NCBI RefSeq assembly: GCF_009296315.1
Contig: NZ_WHLY01000002.1
Coordinates: 4,748,501-4,812,500, forward strand
Length of the DNA: 64,000 nucleotides
DNA from: Salmonirosea aquatica
GTDB lineage: Bacteria; Bacteroidota; Bacteroidia; Cytophagales; Spirosomataceae
Reading direction: 5' to 3'
Under the pieces are notes generated by a model. The model was not told the DNA's origin. It searched no databases and saw nothing but the letters and a program-made list of their open reading frames with translations. Each line of letters starts with the position of its first letter. The first letter of the stretch is position 1. Positions 27,259-35,091 of the stretch are shown here, one piece after another. The position numbers were made by a program, and so were the translations under genes.

Positions 27259-27342
27259 AAGTACAAAGTTCTTAGTTCTGGGTTGTTGAAACTCCGTCGT
27301 TATACTAAACTCAGAACTTCGTACACTGAACTTTGAACTAGA
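27259..27342. repeat. degenerate repeated/inverted word tract upstream of nusB
   Basis: Words such as AAAGTTCTTAGTTCTGGG on the left and ACTCAGAACTTCGTACACTG then AACTTTGAAC on the right form an imperfect inverted repeat spanning most of the leader before the nusB ATG. It is one of several word-repeat gaps in this window. Confidence 0.5.
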
Positions 27343-27345
27343 AAA

Positions 27346-28521
27346 ATGCTGAACCGAAGATTATTACGCTCCAAAGCCGTTCAGGCCCTATACGCCAGTA
27401 AAATTGCCGCCGAGGCCAACCGGCTGCTGGCCAATGACGAAATAGCCGACACCTACCTGCCCGACCTCAATTCCATGCTTCCTCAGAACCATGAACGGCT
27501 GGAAGGCCTGAAGCGGCTGGCTTTGCTGAGCCTCGACGATTTGATCAGGAAGGGTGACGTCAACCCCGACGACGATGTGCCCGCAGAGGCGCTTCAGACC
27601 GCGCGCCAGGCCTATGATACCTACAGAAAGCAAAACCAAAAAGATCGTACTGCCATTGTAAACCGGATTTTGAAGGAAACCGAAGGGATTTACGATGAAT
27701 TTTTGAGGGTGTTGTCGCTGTTGCTCGAATTGGCGCATCAGGCCCAGCTGGACCGCGAACGCGTGGTGCGGGCGGTACCTGATGAGGACGAGGTGGTGTT
27801 TCCTACCGCATCGGGACTGGATGGCAACGGGGTAATCCAGATGCTGAAAGCCCATGAGCCCTTTGAAATAGAGATCATTCGCCGGGGCATTTCCTGGTCG
27901 AATGATATGGCCGTCGTGCGCAAAACGTACCGGGAAGCCCTGAGGACCGACTTGGAATACATCGAATACTGCCGCCAAAATGAGCACACCGCCGTAGAAG
28001 ATCAGAAAATAGCGCAACACGTATTGCGAAATATCGTTCTCAAGCACGAAATCCCGGTTGAGCACTTTGAGCAGCAGGATATGTACTGGGAGGAGCATTT
28101 CGAGATTATCCGTACCATGGCCATCAAAACCATCAAGTCGGCCGATACCGGAAAAATCCAACTTTCTGAATTGACCGACGATTGGGACGAGGATCGTTTT
28201 TTTGTGGAAGAACTGTTCAAAAAGGCGATTGAAAACGACGCACAGTACGAAGGGTACCTGAGCGATCAGCTCAAAAACTGGGATCCCGAGCGCATCGCCC
28301 TGCTCGATATGATCATCATCAAGGCCGCTCTGACCGAGCTCATCCATTTTCCTTCGATACCTGTAAAAGTGACGATAAATGAATTTATTGAAATTGCAAA
28401 GCGGTATAGTACCCTTAAAAGTGGTAAATTTGTGAATGGGAACCTGGATCGACTGACCGAAAAACTGACCAAAGAGGGGGTGATTCGGAAAAGTGGCCGG
28501 GGACTGATTGATAACAAATAA
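27346..28521 (+). CDS. nusB: transcription antitermination factor NusB (long Bacteroidota form)
   Basis: 391 residues, about twice the size of E. coli NusB, as is normal in this phylum. It begins MLNRRLLRSKAVQALYA, the RNA-binding arginine-rich first helix. The C-terminal half holds the all-helical NusB core (ERIALLDMIIIKAALTELIHF ... INEFIEIAKRYST ... FVNGNLDRLTEKL). NusB binds boxA RNA with NusE during rRNA transcription. It leads a conserved plus-strand cluster with ytxH, DUF1573, yajC, ybbR and coaE genes. Confidence 0.95.
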   Translation: MLNRRLLRSKAVQALYASKIAAEANRLLANDEIADTYLPDLNSMLPQNHERLEGLKRLALLSLDDLIRKGDVNPDDDVPAEALQTARQAYDTYRKQNQKDRTAIVNRILKETEGIYDEFLRVLSLLLELAHQAQLDRERVVRAVPDEDEVVFPTASGLDGNGVIQMLKAHEPFEIEIIRRGISWSNDMAVVRKTYREALRTDLEYIEYCRQNEHTAVEDQKIAQHVLRNIVLKHEIPVEHFEQQDMYWEEHFEIIRTMAIKTIKSADTGKIQLSELTDDWDEDRFFVEELFKKAIENDAQYEGYLSDQLKNWDPERIALLDMIIIKAALTELIHFPSIPVKVTINEFIEIAKRYSTLKSGKFVNGNLDRLTEKLTKEGVIRKSGRGLIDNK

Positions 28522-28560
28522 TGTTACGTACCACAACCAAGCCATAGAATTTATAAAGTC

Positions 28561-28863
28561 ATGAGCAAAACCACGAGTACTCTGTTAGCCTTTTTGACCG
28601 GATGCGCTTCGGGTGTTTTCCTGGGCGTGCTGTACGCTCCCCAAAAAGGCGAAATCACGCGCGACCGCCTGACATTCCGGCTTTCGAAATACCGGGAGCA
28701 ATTGGAAAAACTGATTGTAGACCTGATGGAAGGCAAAGACTTCCCCGAAAGCATGGCCAAGGCCGAAGGCGAAAAAGTAGTGAATGATGCCCGCGAGAAA
28801 GCCGAGAAACTGCTGGAAGATGTGGATCGGCTGATGGCACAAATCAAGAGTCAAAGCAACTAA
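28561..28863 (+). CDS. YtxH-domain protein
   Basis: 100 residues. One N-terminal hydrophobic segment with the YtxH glycine pattern (LLAFLTGCASGVFLGVLYAPQKG) is followed by a charged amphipathic coiled-coil-like helix (GEKVVNDAREKAEKLLEDVD). Probably a small inner-membrane protein linked to envelope stress; no catalytic residues. It starts 39 bp after nusB and belongs to the same conserved cluster. Confidence 0.85.
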   Translation: MSKTTSTLLAFLTGCASGVFLGVLYAPQKGEITRDRLTFRLSKYREQLEKLIVDLMEGKDFPESMAKAEGEKVVNDAREKAEKLLEDVDRLMAQIKSQSN

Positions 28864-28893
28864 CTGACCAACCCTGACCGCTGATTGTCGACC

Positions 28894-29340
28894 ATGAACA
28901 AACAAACTGCACGAATACTTCTGCTGATGGTGACCCTGGGTACCCTGTTGGGTGCCTGCGGTGAGAAAAAGGATAAGAACAGTACAGCCGGCCTACAGGA
29001 GAAAATTCCGGTGTTGGCCATGCAGGACAGTACTACCTACCAGTTCGGCGAAATCAAGGAGGGGGAAATTGTAGAGCATGCTTTCAAATTTAAGAACGGC
29101 GGACAATTCCCTTTGATTATCAACAATGTGACGGCCTCCTGCGGATGTACAATTCCCGAGTGGCCCCGCGAGCCCATTGCCCCGAACGAGGAGGCGGCCA
29201 TTATGGTTCGGTTCAACAGTAAAGGAAAACCCGGTCCACAGGTCAAAACCATCACGGTCTATGCCAACACCGAGCCTGCTTACTCGGAACTGCGCCTGCA
29301 AGGCATTGTGGCGGCCGCGCCGGATACGCTGAGCGACTAG
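28894..29340 (+). CDS. DUF1573 lipoprotein
   Basis: 148 residues from the ATG at 28894 (a TTG nine bases upstream is ignored). A lipoprotein signal ends at LLGAC (Cys about 22). The DUF1573 Ig-like fold is clear: FGEIKEGEIVEHAFKFKNGG, then NNVTASCGCTIPEWP with the conserved SCGCT, and MVRFNSKGKPG. Likely exposed in the periplasm or on the outer membrane. Function unknown. Same cluster as yajC. Confidence 0.88.
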   Translation: MNKQTARILLLMVTLGTLLGACGEKKDKNSTAGLQEKIPVLAMQDSTTYQFGEIKEGEIVEHAFKFKNGGQFPLIINNVTASCGCTIPEWPREPIAPNEEAAIMVRFNSKGKPGPQVKTITVYANTEPAYSELRLQGIVAAAPDTLSD

Positions 29341-29457
29341 AAGCCCGCTTTTTGAAGGAAACGGGCCGAATCCTGTTTCTTTCTCGATCTGCCTGATTTA
29401 CAAGGTACCCCCTTCTCGCTAACCCACTTTTTAAACTCTAAACGTTCAATTCAAAAA

Positions 29458-29757
29458 ATGTTACAAACTATTCTCGCCCAAGCCCAACCCGGCGGTTCAC
29501 AAGCCATGATATACCAGGTTGTCATGTGGGTTGGCATCATCGGGGTTTTCTATTTTTTCATGATTCGTCCTCAGCAGAAAAAAGCCCGAGAGCAGAAAGA
29601 ACTGCTTGCGGGTATAAAAAAGGGCGACGAGGTAGTTACCATTGGCGGTATGCACGGAAAAGTGTACCTGGTGGACGAAACCACCGTAACGCTTGACCTG
29701 GATAAAGGCGTGAAAATCACTTTTGACAAATCGGCCGTCAGCCGGACGATAAAGTAA
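29458..29757 (+). CDS. yajC: Sec translocon accessory subunit YajC
   Basis: 99 residues with one transmembrane helix (YQVVMWVGIIGVFYFFMIRP) followed by the family signature QQKKAREQKELLAGIKKGDEVVTIGG. YajC associates with SecDF in protein export. It has a 117-bp gap from the DUF1573 gene and belongs to the same cluster. Confidence 0.95.
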   Translation: MLQTILAQAQPGGSQAMIYQVVMWVGIIGVFYFFMIRPQQKKAREQKELLAGIKKGDEVVTIGGMHGKVYLVDETTVTLDLDKGVKITFDKSAVSRTIK

Positions 29758-29759
29758 TT

Positions 29760-29850
29760 TTGAATGAGCGGTCCGCCGCGCGGTGAGTTGTGAATGATAA
29801 AAAAGAAAGTCACTTATTCACTCATGCCGCCATTCACTCATCGTACCGGC
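29760..29850. repeat. repeated-word gap between yajC and ybbR
   Basis: Contains GAATGAGCGG, GTGAATGA, TTCACTCATG and ATTCACTCATCG, that is, the word ATTCACTCAT in both orientations. Similar words precede fumC (59689-59714). Confidence 0.4.
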
Positions 29851-29887
29851 CGCTCCGGCGTACCGGACCCGGTCAAAATGAAAAAAG

Positions 29888-30586
29888 ATGAGCACGAATT
29901 CTTCCCGAAAAAGTAAAATCAAGGCGTATATAGGCTGCTTGCTGGCGGCCTCCTTTTTCTGGCTGATGACGGCTCTGAATAAGGATAACTATTCCCTGCG
30001 GCTGGATTATCCTATTCACTTCAATTACAACGAAGGCCTGTACGTACCCGTGCAGCCGTTGCCCCGTACTGTTTCGGTCAATGTGTCGGGCGATGGCTGG
30101 AATTTGCTTCGTAAGTCGTGGCTGACCTTTGCCGAGCGTCCCGTGGAGTACTCCATTTCTAATCCCCTGCGGGCTAACGCGATCAATTCCACTTCGTTGA
30201 CAGCTCAGATCGCCGAGCATTTTCCTGATGTGAAGGTCAACTATGTGGTGTCGGATACCTTCGAACTGGGATTCGAACGGAAGGTCACCCGGATTATTCC
30301 CATTCGGGTGGATAGTGTGCACATCGATCTGCGGCCCGGATTCGTCATTTCCAGCCTCATCAATCTGTCTCCATCCCTGATTTCGGTAGAAGGCCCTGCT
30401 TCGCTGCTTGAGCAATATCCCGATACGATCCTGGTGCGGGTACCTACCCGGAAAATTCAGAATAATTATGATGAAATCGTACCCCTGGGCCTTCCGAACC
30501 TTCGCTCCGTGGAGGTCAGCCATTCGTCAGTGTTCATAAGTTTCGAGGTAGCCCGGCTGCTGAGGCCTATCCCGACGATCCAGTAG
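29888..30586 (+). CDS. YbbR/CdaR-like domain membrane protein
   Basis: 232 residues. One N-terminal transmembrane helix (AYIGCLLAASFFWLMTALN) is followed by YbbR-type beta domains (NYSLRLDYPIHFNY ... LPRTVSVNVSGDGWNLL; RIIPIRVDSVHIDLRPGF ... SLISVEGPASLLEQ). In Firmicutes YbbR/CdaR regulates c-di-AMP synthase CdaA; here no cdaA gene is in the window, so the role is uncertain. It starts 7 bp upstream of coaE's ATG (stop 30586, ATG 30593). Confidence 0.8.
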   Translation: MSTNSSRKSKIKAYIGCLLAASFFWLMTALNKDNYSLRLDYPIHFNYNEGLYVPVQPLPRTVSVNVSGDGWNLLRKSWLTFAERPVEYSISNPLRANAINSTSLTAQIAEHFPDVKVNYVVSDTFELGFERKVTRIIPIRVDSVHIDLRPGFVISSLINLSPSLISVEGPASLLEQYPDTILVRVPTRKIQNNYDEIVPLGLPNLRSVEVSHSSVFISFEVARLLRPIPTIQ

Positions 30587-30592
30587 TTAGGT

Positions 30593-31213
30593 ATGGCGCG
30601 CGCTCTTCCCTTGCAGGTAGGTGTCACAGGCGGCATTGGCTCAGGTAAAAGCGTAGTGTGCCGGATTTTTGCATGCCTGGGCATTCCCATTTATGCTGCC
30701 GATCAACGGGCCAATTGGCTGGCTGAGCATAACCCCATCATCCGGCAGGAAGTAATTGCGCTGCTCGGTCCGGATTCTTACACCAGCGAAGGTACCTACA
30801 ATCGGACATACGTGGCATCGCGGGTATTCACTGAGCCTGTACTATTGCAACAGCTCAATCAAATCATTCATCCGCGGGTTTTTGCCGATAGCGACCAATG
30901 GCTTCGTCTTCACGCCCAACAACCCTATGTGGTTCGTGAAGCGGCCTTGATGAACAAAGCAGGCGATAAGAATACGCTGGACTATGTAGTGGTGGTCGAT
31001 GCGCCGGTGGAGCTGCGCATTGAGCGTACGAAACTGCGCGACCCACATCGCTCCGAAACGGAAATTAGGGCGATTATAGCCCGGCAGATCACGGATGAAG
31101 CCCGCCTGCAACTGGCTGATTTTGTGATTGAGAATGGCCTGGAATATGCCCTGATTCCGCAGGTACTAAACCTACACCATTACTTTTCAGGAAAAGCAGA
31201 GCATCAGGAATAG
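30593..31213 (+). CDS. coaE: dephospho-CoA kinase
   Basis: 206 residues. P-loop GGIGSGKS at 13-20, the substrate-binding IYAADQRAN, and the lid/CoA region DFVIENGLEY are all present. It catalyses the last step of coenzyme A synthesis in the cytosol. It is the last gene of the nusB cluster and converges on dnaX with 28 bp between the stops. Confidence 0.95.
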   Translation: MARALPLQVGVTGGIGSGKSVVCRIFACLGIPIYAADQRANWLAEHNPIIRQEVIALLGPDSYTSEGTYNRTYVASRVFTEPVLLQQLNQIIHPRVFADSDQWLRLHAQQPYVVREAALMNKAGDKNTLDYVVVVDAPVELRIERTKLRDPHRSETEIRAIIARQITDEARLQLADFVIENGLEYALIPQVLNLHHYFSGKAEHQE

Positions 31214-31241
31214 CCAACAGGGAATTCACTGTCCACTGAAT

Positions 31242-32999
31242 TTAAAACTCCGTATCCAGTCCCAAAGCTTCCTTAAGTACCTGTAAATGGGGGTTTTTCT
31301 CAGCCAGGTAAGCGAATTTTTCCTGTGCCGTATAGGGCATCCGCTTCACCTCCTGCGGAGCTACCCGGAAGTCCAGTGAGAGGGTAGGGGCATCCAGTCT
31401 TTCCCGCAAATACCAGATCAAGTCGTTTCGAAGGGCAGTCAGGGTATCTCTCTGCAAATCGTTGTCTAAAGCAATTTTAATAGTCTGGTTTTCGAGCGCA
31501 AAATCCCTGTTGAGGGTCACTTCTTCGGTGGAAGAGTTACGCTCGATACGCCGCTTTTCCGCAAACTCCTGCCAAAAATGTACCGCGTTATCCAGGGTGA
31601 GTGGGAGCTTGTCCGGTAAGATGACCGGCTCGGTTGCCGAGGGCTTGGGCAAAGCCGCTGATTTAGTGTCCGTTCCGGGCAAAGTGGCAGCGCCTACGGC
31701 AGCCGGGGCAATGTGCGCCGTACTACGCAGACGGCTGGGGGCGGCGGGAGCTGGAGGAGCCGAGGGCGTAGCGGGGGTAGGTACCTTGGCCCCATATGCC
31801 GGCGCATCCGATTCGGTCGTCAGGGCAACGGGTGACTCAACTTTTTTTTTTTCGGCTTCGGCCGCCTGTCCGTTGGTCGTGGGAAGTGTCTGCAGCGCCA
31901 GCAAGTCGGGTAGTTTGGCGAGCTTCATCAGACATAGCTCCACATGCAGCCGCTGGTTTTTCGAAGTTTTGTAGTGGATATCGCACTGACTTCCCACACT
32001 CAGCGCCGAGAGCAGAAAACTCAGAGTAGCCCGATGGGACTGATCCAGGTACTTGGTGCGGGCGGCTTCCGTCACTTCCAGCAACGATACGGTGATAGGA
32101 TCTTTACACACCATCAGATTTCGGAAGTGTTCGAGCAAACCTACCACGAACAGATGTCCGTCAAAGCCTTTGCGGATGATTTCATCGAACAGCAGCAGTG
32201 ATTCCGCAATGCTACCTTTCAACAGCGCATCCGTGATCCTGAAGTAGTAGTCGTAATCCAGGATATGCAGGTTTTCCAGCACATCGGCGTATGTCAGTTC
32301 GTTGGTGGGGGAGAACGTCACGTTCAGGTCGAACATGGAAAGGGCGTCGCGCAGTCCGCCATCGGCCTTTTGTCCGATCAGTTCCAGTGCCTCACGGTCG
32401 GCGACGATGTTTTCTTTCTGAGCGATGTGCGCCAGATGATCGGCAATGTCGGTGGTACGTATCCGGTTGAAATCGAAGATCTGACAGCGCGACAGAATGG
32501 TCGGCAGGATCTTGTGCTTCTCCGTGGTCGCCAAAATAAAAATAGCGTAGCTCGGCGGCTCTTCGAGTGTTTTCAGAAAGGCATTGAATGCCGCCGGCGA
32601 GAGCATGTGTACCTCATCAATGATGTAAATCTTGTACTTGCCCGTTTGCGGGGGGTACCTTACCTGGTCGATCAGATTCCGGATATCGTCGACTGAATTG
32701 TTGGAAGCCGCATCGAGTTCATGGATATTAAACGAAGCGTTATTCTGAAAGCTGACGCAGGAATCACATTCACCGCAGGGTTCGATGTCATCGCTGAGAT
32801 TCTGGCAGTTGATAGTCTTGGCCAGAATACGCGCGCAGGTCGTCTTGCCTACGCCACGGGGCCCGCAAAACAGGAACGCCTGCGCCAGGTGGTTGGTGCG
32901 AATGGCATTCTTAAGCGTGGTGGTAATGTGCGACTGCCCTACCACTGAATCGAAGGTGATGGGACGGTACTTGCGGGCTGATACAACGAAATGATCCAT
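31242..32999 (-). CDS. dnaX: DNA polymerase III subunits tau/gamma
   Basis: 585 residues. The clamp-loader ATPase is complete: Walker A GPRGVGKT (46-53), zinc cysteines C65, C75, C78 and C81, Walker B IIDEVH (about 127-131), sensor SRC (170-172), then domain III to about 365. A Pro/Ala-rich linker and tau C-terminal domain follow. At codons 383-386 (GAA AAA AAA AAA) there is an 11-A run immediately after domain III; slipping either way stops within ten codons, which would make a gamma-like protein of about 387-393 residues. A 6-C run (at 32640) and the A run are both in frame in this assembly. Confidence 0.96.
   Translation of the reverse strand: MDHFVVSARKYRPITFDSVVGQSHITTTLKNAIRTNHLAQAFLFCGPRGVGKTTCARILAKTINCQNLSDDIEPCGECDSCVSFQNNASFNIHELDAASNNSVDDIRNLIDQVRYPPQTGKYKIYIIDEVHMLSPAAFNAFLKTLEEPPSYAIFILATTEKHKILPTILSRCQIFDFNRIRTTDIADHLAHIAQKENIVADREALELIGQKADGGLRDALSMFDLNVTFSPTNELTYADVLENLHILDYDYYFRITDALLKGSIAESLLLFDEIIRKGFDGHLFVVGLLEHFRNLMVCKDPITVSLLEVTEAARTKYLDQSHRATLSFLLSALSVGSQCDIHYKTSKNQRLHVELCLMKLAKLPDLLALQTLPTTNGQAAEAEKKKVESPVALTTESDAPAYGAKVPTPATPSAPPAPAAPSRLRSTAHIAPAAVGAATLPGTDTKSAALPKPSATEPVILPDKLPLTLDNAVHFWQEFAEKRRIERNSSTEEVTLNRDFALENQTIKIALDNDLQRDTLTALRNDLIWYLRERLDAPTLSLDFRVAPQEVKRMPYTAQEKFAYLAEKNPHLQVLKEALGLDTEF
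31842..31852 (-). promoter_or_regulatory. putative slippery A11 site for gamma production in dnaX
   Basis: Eleven consecutive A in the dnaX message at the domain III/linker boundary. A -1 ribosomal shift, or one extra A in the mRNA, gives ...K-S-stop (AGT TGA); loss of one A gives KLSHPLP-stop. Comparable A runs drive transcriptional slippage in Thermus dnaX and frameshifting in E. coli dnaX; use here is inferred. Confidence 0.6.
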
Positions 33000-33271
33000 G
33001 CCTGCAAGTTACGGCCGGAGGGGGGATTTTCAAACTAATGTTCATGCTCCGGCCTCTCAATTTAGAGTAAACTGGCATGATGCGTCTGAGGCTGAGGTTT
33101 TGGCTTTTAATGGCATAGCATGGTTCAGAAACATGCTTCTCAGGAGTTAAAGAATGGGCATCTGAGCGGCATACTTTCTTTTGAGTGAGTATTTTCAGGA
33201 TTCAAGCACCCTTTTCCATGATATGATCCCATTTTTTCCGGGTCTGCTGCCTTCATTCCTTACCCTTATTT

Positions 33272-34114
33272 ATGAAATCGCTACTTCTCTGGTTCAGCAT
33301 TATCCAGCTTTCAAGCCTTACGCTTTCGGCCCAACCTTCGAAAAGCCGTGGAGAGTGGACGTCCCTTTTCAATGGTAAGAATTTGAAAGGCTGGGAAACC
33401 TACCTGGATGCGCCTTATACCCAGGATAAATCGGCCAAAAGGGTTCCCATTGGACTGAACAAAGATCCCAATCGGGTGTTCTCGGTGGTGAAAGTGGATG
33501 GTGAGCCGGCTCTGCGCATTTCGGGCGAAACCTTCGGGGGCATCAATACCCTGGCCGATTTTGAAAATTACCATTTGCGGCTGGAATTCAAATGGGGTGA
33601 ACTGCAATGGCCGCCCAAACTGGGCCAACCCCGCGACAGCGGCCTGCTGTACTATAGTGGGGGTGCCCATGGTACCCCCATGTTATGGATGGAATCATTT
33701 GAGTTTCAGATTCAGGAAGGCGATACGGGTGACTACTGGGGCGTGATGAACGTAGCCACGGACATTCCGGCCCGTAAAAATGAGAAGGGAAAGTATGTGT
33801 ACAGTCCGGGCAGTCCGCTTCTACTTTTTCAGGATAAGACTCCCAACGGGCGCTCGTGCCTGAAGTACCCCGACGCCGAAAAACCCACCGGACAGTGGAA
33901 TGTGGTGGACCTTTACTGCGTGGGTGATACCTGCGTCCACGTAATCAATGGTACTGTCAACATGGTGCTGCTCAATACCCGGCATCTGGTGAACGGCAAA
34001 ATGGAGCCCCTTACCCAGGGTAAAATTCAAATTCAATCCGAAGGGGCGGAAGTCTACTACCGCAACATTCAGGTACGCTCAATCGGGCAGTTACCTGCCG
34101 GTCTGCTGGAATAG
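33272..34114 (+). CDS. DUF1080 (3-keto-disaccharide hydrolase-like) exported protein
   Basis: 280 residues with a signal peptide ending LTLSAQ (about 20). The concanavalin-like DUF1080 fold follows: WTSLFNGKNLKGWETYL, YHLRLEFKWGE, DSGLLYYSGG, FEFQIQEGDTGDYWG and IQIQSEGAEVYYRNIQV. Relatives act on 3-keto-glycosides or bind glycans; the family appears in large numbers in this phylum. A second DUF1080 gene lies at 42233. The catalytic residue set is not settled, so the enzyme name is provisional. Confidence 0.87.
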   Translation: MKSLLLWFSIIQLSSLTLSAQPSKSRGEWTSLFNGKNLKGWETYLDAPYTQDKSAKRVPIGLNKDPNRVFSVVKVDGEPALRISGETFGGINTLADFENYHLRLEFKWGELQWPPKLGQPRDSGLLYYSGGAHGTPMLWMESFEFQIQEGDTGDYWGVMNVATDIPARKNEKGKYVYSPGSPLLLFQDKTPNGRSCLKYPDAEKPTGQWNVVDLYCVGDTCVHVINGTVNMVLLNTRHLVNGKMEPLTQGKIQIQSEGAEVYYRNIQVRSIGQLPAGLLE

Positions 34115-34339
34115 CCACTTTTTTCTTACCTAAGTTACCCTATAAGGGGTACCTGTCCAAAATCCCGCTTTTCTTTTTCTTCACTATAAGCTCTTCCTGT
34201 TCCCGATGAATTTTCGGAAGTAGGAAGAGTACGTATTATCCGCTTAGCTCAGGCGTTGCCCTCCAATCCTCTACCAAAGCCTTAGAATTGTACTAATTCA
34301 ACAATTGTTTTAACTATATAATCATTTGTTTAAAATAAT

Positions 34340-34357
34340 TAAACAATCGTTTGATTA
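34340..34357 (+). promoter_or_regulatory. putative TetR operator of the efflux operon
   Basis: TAAACAATCGTTTGATTA is a near-perfect palindrome (TAAxCAAxCG / CGxTTGxTTA, 14 of 18 positions symmetric). It overlaps the -33 element and sits 87 bp before the tetR ATG, as expected for autorepression. The half-site TTTGTTTA also occurs just upstream. Confidence 0.65.
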
Positions 34358-34381
34358 TTTTAAACCAGACTATTATTTTTG
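34350..34381 (+). promoter_or_regulatory. promoter of tetR-tolC-emrA-emrB
   Basis: TTTG at 34350-34353, 20-base spacer, TATTTTTG at 34374-34381: an exact match to the Bacteroidota -33/-7 consensus. The -33 box lies inside the TetR operator candidate. Confidence 0.75.
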
Positions 34382-34443
34382 TATCGTCAAAAGGGAAAAA
34401 GCTGGGAAACAGCGCATAGAAGTCCACTTTTGAAAAAACAATT

Positions 34444-35091
34444 ATGGAATACAACACCAAACAATTACAAATCATAGAGGTAGCCGAGCGGCTGTTTGCC
34501 AGCAAAGGCTTTGCGGGTACCTCGGTGCGGGACATTGCCCAGGAAGCCGATATCAATGTGGCCATGATCTCATACTATTTCGGCTCTAAGGAAAAACTGA
34601 TTGAAGCGCTGTTCAGTGTGCGGATGGTTCAGACCCGTACCCAGATAGAAATGATTCTTCAGAACGAAGAACTGACTCCACTGCAAAAGGTAAATATCTG
34701 GATCGACATGGTCATCGACCGGTTGATGTCGAACCAGTGCTTTCACAAAATCATGATGCGTGAACAGCTTTCGACGGAACGTACTCCTATTATTTCCGGG
34801 CAGATCATGGAGCTTAAGATCAGGAATATGGAGCTGATGAAGAAACTGATTACGGAAGGGCAGGAAAAGGGCGCCTTCCGGCATGATGTGGATCTGACGC
34901 TGATGGTGACTACCCTGTACGGAACTATCAATCATGCCATGGCTACCCAGGACTATCTCAAAATAATTCAGGGCAAGGAAGGTGTTGAAGATTCGCAATA
35001 CCAACTCTACCTGCGGAGTGCCCTGAGTACCCACTTAAAATCAATCTTTAAATCATCTGTATCGAATGAAATCGCTCATGTCAATCAATAA
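34444..35091 (+). CDS. TetR/AcrR-family repressor of the efflux operon
   Basis: 215 residues. The N-terminal helix-turn-helix (IIEVAERLFASKGFAGTSVRDIAQEADINVAMISYYFGSKEKLIEALF) is typical; the C-terminal ligand-binding domain (TetR_C_33-like, with VNIWIDMVIDRLM and FHKIMMREQLSTERTP) differs among families and its ligand is unknown. It overlaps the start of the tolC gene by 26 bp and heads the efflux operon, so it probably senses a substrate of that pump. Confidence 0.92.
   Translation: MEYNTKQLQIIEVAERLFASKGFAGTSVRDIAQEADINVAMISYYFGSKEKLIEALFSVRMVQTRTQIEMILQNEELTPLQKVNIWIDMVIDRLMSNQCFHKIMMREQLSTERTPIISGQIMELKIRNMELMKKLITEGQEKGAFRHDVDLTLMVTTLYGTINHAMATQDYLKIIQGKEGVEDSQYQLYLRSALSTHLKSIFKSSVSNEIAHVNQ

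Larger units (their letters stand above)
34115..34443. other. gap holding the control region of the efflux operon
   Basis: About 330 bases. The left part (34115-34290) shows nothing clear except one GGTACC near 34149. From about 34290 the base composition turns strongly A+T rich and includes palindrome AACAATTGTT at 34300-34309, the TetR operator candidate at 34340-34357 and a full promoter (34350-34381) listed separately. Confidence 0.6.

Noticed and set aside
33117-33137. AGCATG-N9-CATGCT palindrome upstream of the first DUF1080 gene
   Set aside because: Short arms, no matching promoter boxes, and such 6-bp pairs occur often by chance in a 270-bp gap.
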